A program made the position numbers and the translations under genes. Shown here piece by piece: positions 63,114 to 64,000 of a DNA stretch of 64,000 bases. Origin of the DNA: Streptomyces qinglanensis (GTDB lineage Bacteria > Actinomycetota > Actinomycetes > Streptomycetales > Streptomycetaceae); the NCBI RefSeq assembly GCF_900111245.1, contig NZ_FOGO01000004.1:250496-314495 (forward strand), given 5' to 3'. The stretch's first letter is position 1; every line of letters starts with the position of its first letter. A model generated the notes under the pieces. It was not told where the DNA came from. It made no database searches and saw nothing but the letters and a program-made list of their open reading frames with translations.

Positions 63114-64000
63114 ATGACAACGACGGCGCGAACCACATCGGCGCGCGTGCTGATCGCCGCGGACAAGTTCAAGGGATCGCTGACGGCCGTCGAGGTCGCA
63201 GAGCATCTCACGGCGGGCATCCGGAAAGCGCGCCCGGAGGTGGACGTCGAAGCTCTGCCCGTGGCCGACGGCGGCGACGGCACCGTCGCGGCGGCGGTCG
63301 CCAACGGCTTCACCCGCCACGAGGCCGAGGTGACCGGTCCCCTCGGCGCCTCCGTCACGGCCGCCTTCGCGCTGCGCGAGGGCACCGCCGTCGTCGAGAT
63401 GGCCGAGGCGGCCGGGCTCCAGCACCTGCCGCCCGGGGTCTTCGTACCGCTGACGGCCACCACCTACGGTGCCGGTGAGCTGCTGCTGGCCGCTGTCGAA
63501 GCGGGCGCGACCACGATCATCTTCGGCGTCGGCGGCTCGGCGACCACCGACGGCGGTGCCGGGATGCTCGATGCGCTGGGGGCCCGGCTGCTCGACCAGG
63601 ACGGCGACTCCATCCCGTGGGGCGGTGGAGGGCTGCGCGAGCTCGTCTCCGCCGACCTGTCCGGTATGGATCCGCGGCTGAAGAACGTCGAGGTCGTCCT
63701 GGCCAGCGACGTCGACAACCCGCTGACCGGTCCGAAGGGCGCCGCCGCGGTCTACGGCCCGCAGAAGGGCGCAACCGACGAGGACGTGAAGCTGCTGGAC
63801 GCCGCGCTCGCCCACTTCGCCGAGACTCTCGGCGAGCAGGACGCCGCGGCCTCGCCCGGGGCCGGGGCCGCGGGCGGCATCGGGTTCGGCGCCCTCGTCG
63901 GGCTGCGCGCCCGGTTCCGGCCCGGCATCGAGATCCTGATGGAGGAGCTCGGCGTCGAGGCCGCCATCGGGCGGGCCTCCCTGGTGATCACGGGAGAGGG
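63114..64000 (+). CDS. Glycerate kinase, truncated by the window end
   Basis: At least 295 residues; continues past the window. VLIADKFKGSLTAVEVAEHL (written with an extra Ala after IA in the actual chain), ALPVADGGDGTVAAAV, FGVGGSATTDGGAGML and ASDVDNPLTGPKGAAAVYGPQKG are hallmarks of the GlxK/GarK type I family. It phosphorylates D-glycerate, the end product of glyoxylate or glucarate pathways, so it could complement the ureide genes at the other end of the window. GGGG lies 7 nt before the ATG. Confidence 0.93.
   Translation, partial: MTTTARTTSARVLIAADKFKGSLTAVEVAEHLTAGIRKARPEVDVEALPVADGGDGTVAAAVANGFTRHEAEVTGPLGASVTAAFALREGTAVVEMAEAAGLQHLPPGVFVPLTATTYGAGELLLAAVEAGATTIIFGVGGSATTDGGAGMLDALGARLLDQDGDSIPWGGGGLRELVSADLSGMDPRLKNVEVVLASDVDNPLTGPKGAAAVYGPQKGATDEDVKLLDAALAHFAETLGEQDAAASPGAGAAGGIGFGALVGLRARFRPGIEILMEELGVEAAIGRASLVITGE

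Overview
The window reads as a chromosomal segment of a Streptomyces-type actinomycete. Its base composition is very GC-rich with strong GC bias at third codon positions. GTG and TTG starts are frequent, coupled genes often share ATGA or GTGA overlaps, and the gene content is typical: PknB-like Ser/Thr kinases, an RNase Sa-type secreted RNase, a GPP34 protein, an F420-type oxidoreductase and a GluABCD-like importer. From memory, gene order resembles the purine/ureide and sugar-transport part of the S. coelicolor chromosome; this was not checked. No rRNA, tRNA, CRISPR, IS or prophage was seen.

Layout. 1-5.9 kb: urate cluster (end of a thiamine-binding-like gene, a DauR-type HTH protein, OHCU decarboxylase, HIU hydrolase, uricase, 8-oxoguanine deaminase, NCS2 purine permease). 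5.9-9.2 kb: tandem-HTH regulator, YfcC carrier, GPP34 protein. 9.3-12.7 kb: malate synthase, MobA-like transferase, DUF5955 protein. 12.7-18.2 kb: Ser/Thr kinase, IclR regulator (AllR-like), allantoinase, allantoicase. 18.2-20.6 kb: RNase, a sigma factor with a partner protein, and a 552-bp gap rich in inverted repeats. 20.6-24.2 kb: KDG kinase, KDPG aldolase, P450, GNAT. 24.3-30.6 kb: Gfo/Idh dehydrogenase, GntR regulator, sugar ABC importer, ROK kinase. 30.7-36.7 kb: membrane protein, PcaL-type fusion, MBL hydrolase, exonuclease III, SGNH hydrolase, small cytosolic protein. 36.8-43 kb: glutamate-type ABC importer, orphan membrane protein, gamma-glutamyltransferase. 43.3-47.3 kb: second Ser/Thr kinase, secreted CocE/S15 hydrolase. 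47.5-52.2 kb: reductive pyrimidine operon. 52.2-64 kb: mixed small genes (GNAT, DsbA-like, NmrA-like, SnoaL + DUF3237, lipoate ligase, lipoprotein + membrane partner, SDR, B3/B4, sirtuin, IMPase, FAD oxidoreductase), ending in a truncated glycerate kinase.

How it works together. The first 18 kb encode most of a route from 8-oxoguanine or urate through 5-hydroxyisourate, OHCU, allantoin and allantoate to ureidoglycolate, and from glyoxylate to malate. Three promoter regions of this route (urate operon, aceB, allB) carry the same 18-bp near-palindrome. At the urate and aceB promoters it overlaps a -35-like hexamer. A second shared palindrome sits in the -35/-10 spacer of the predicted aceB and allR promoters. 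Together these suggest one regulon, with the AllR-like protein as the obvious candidate regulator. A separate operon handles dihydropyrimidines: hydrolysis, decarbamoylation and transamination. A flavin/F420-type oxidoreductase follows it and is a candidate for the missing redox step.
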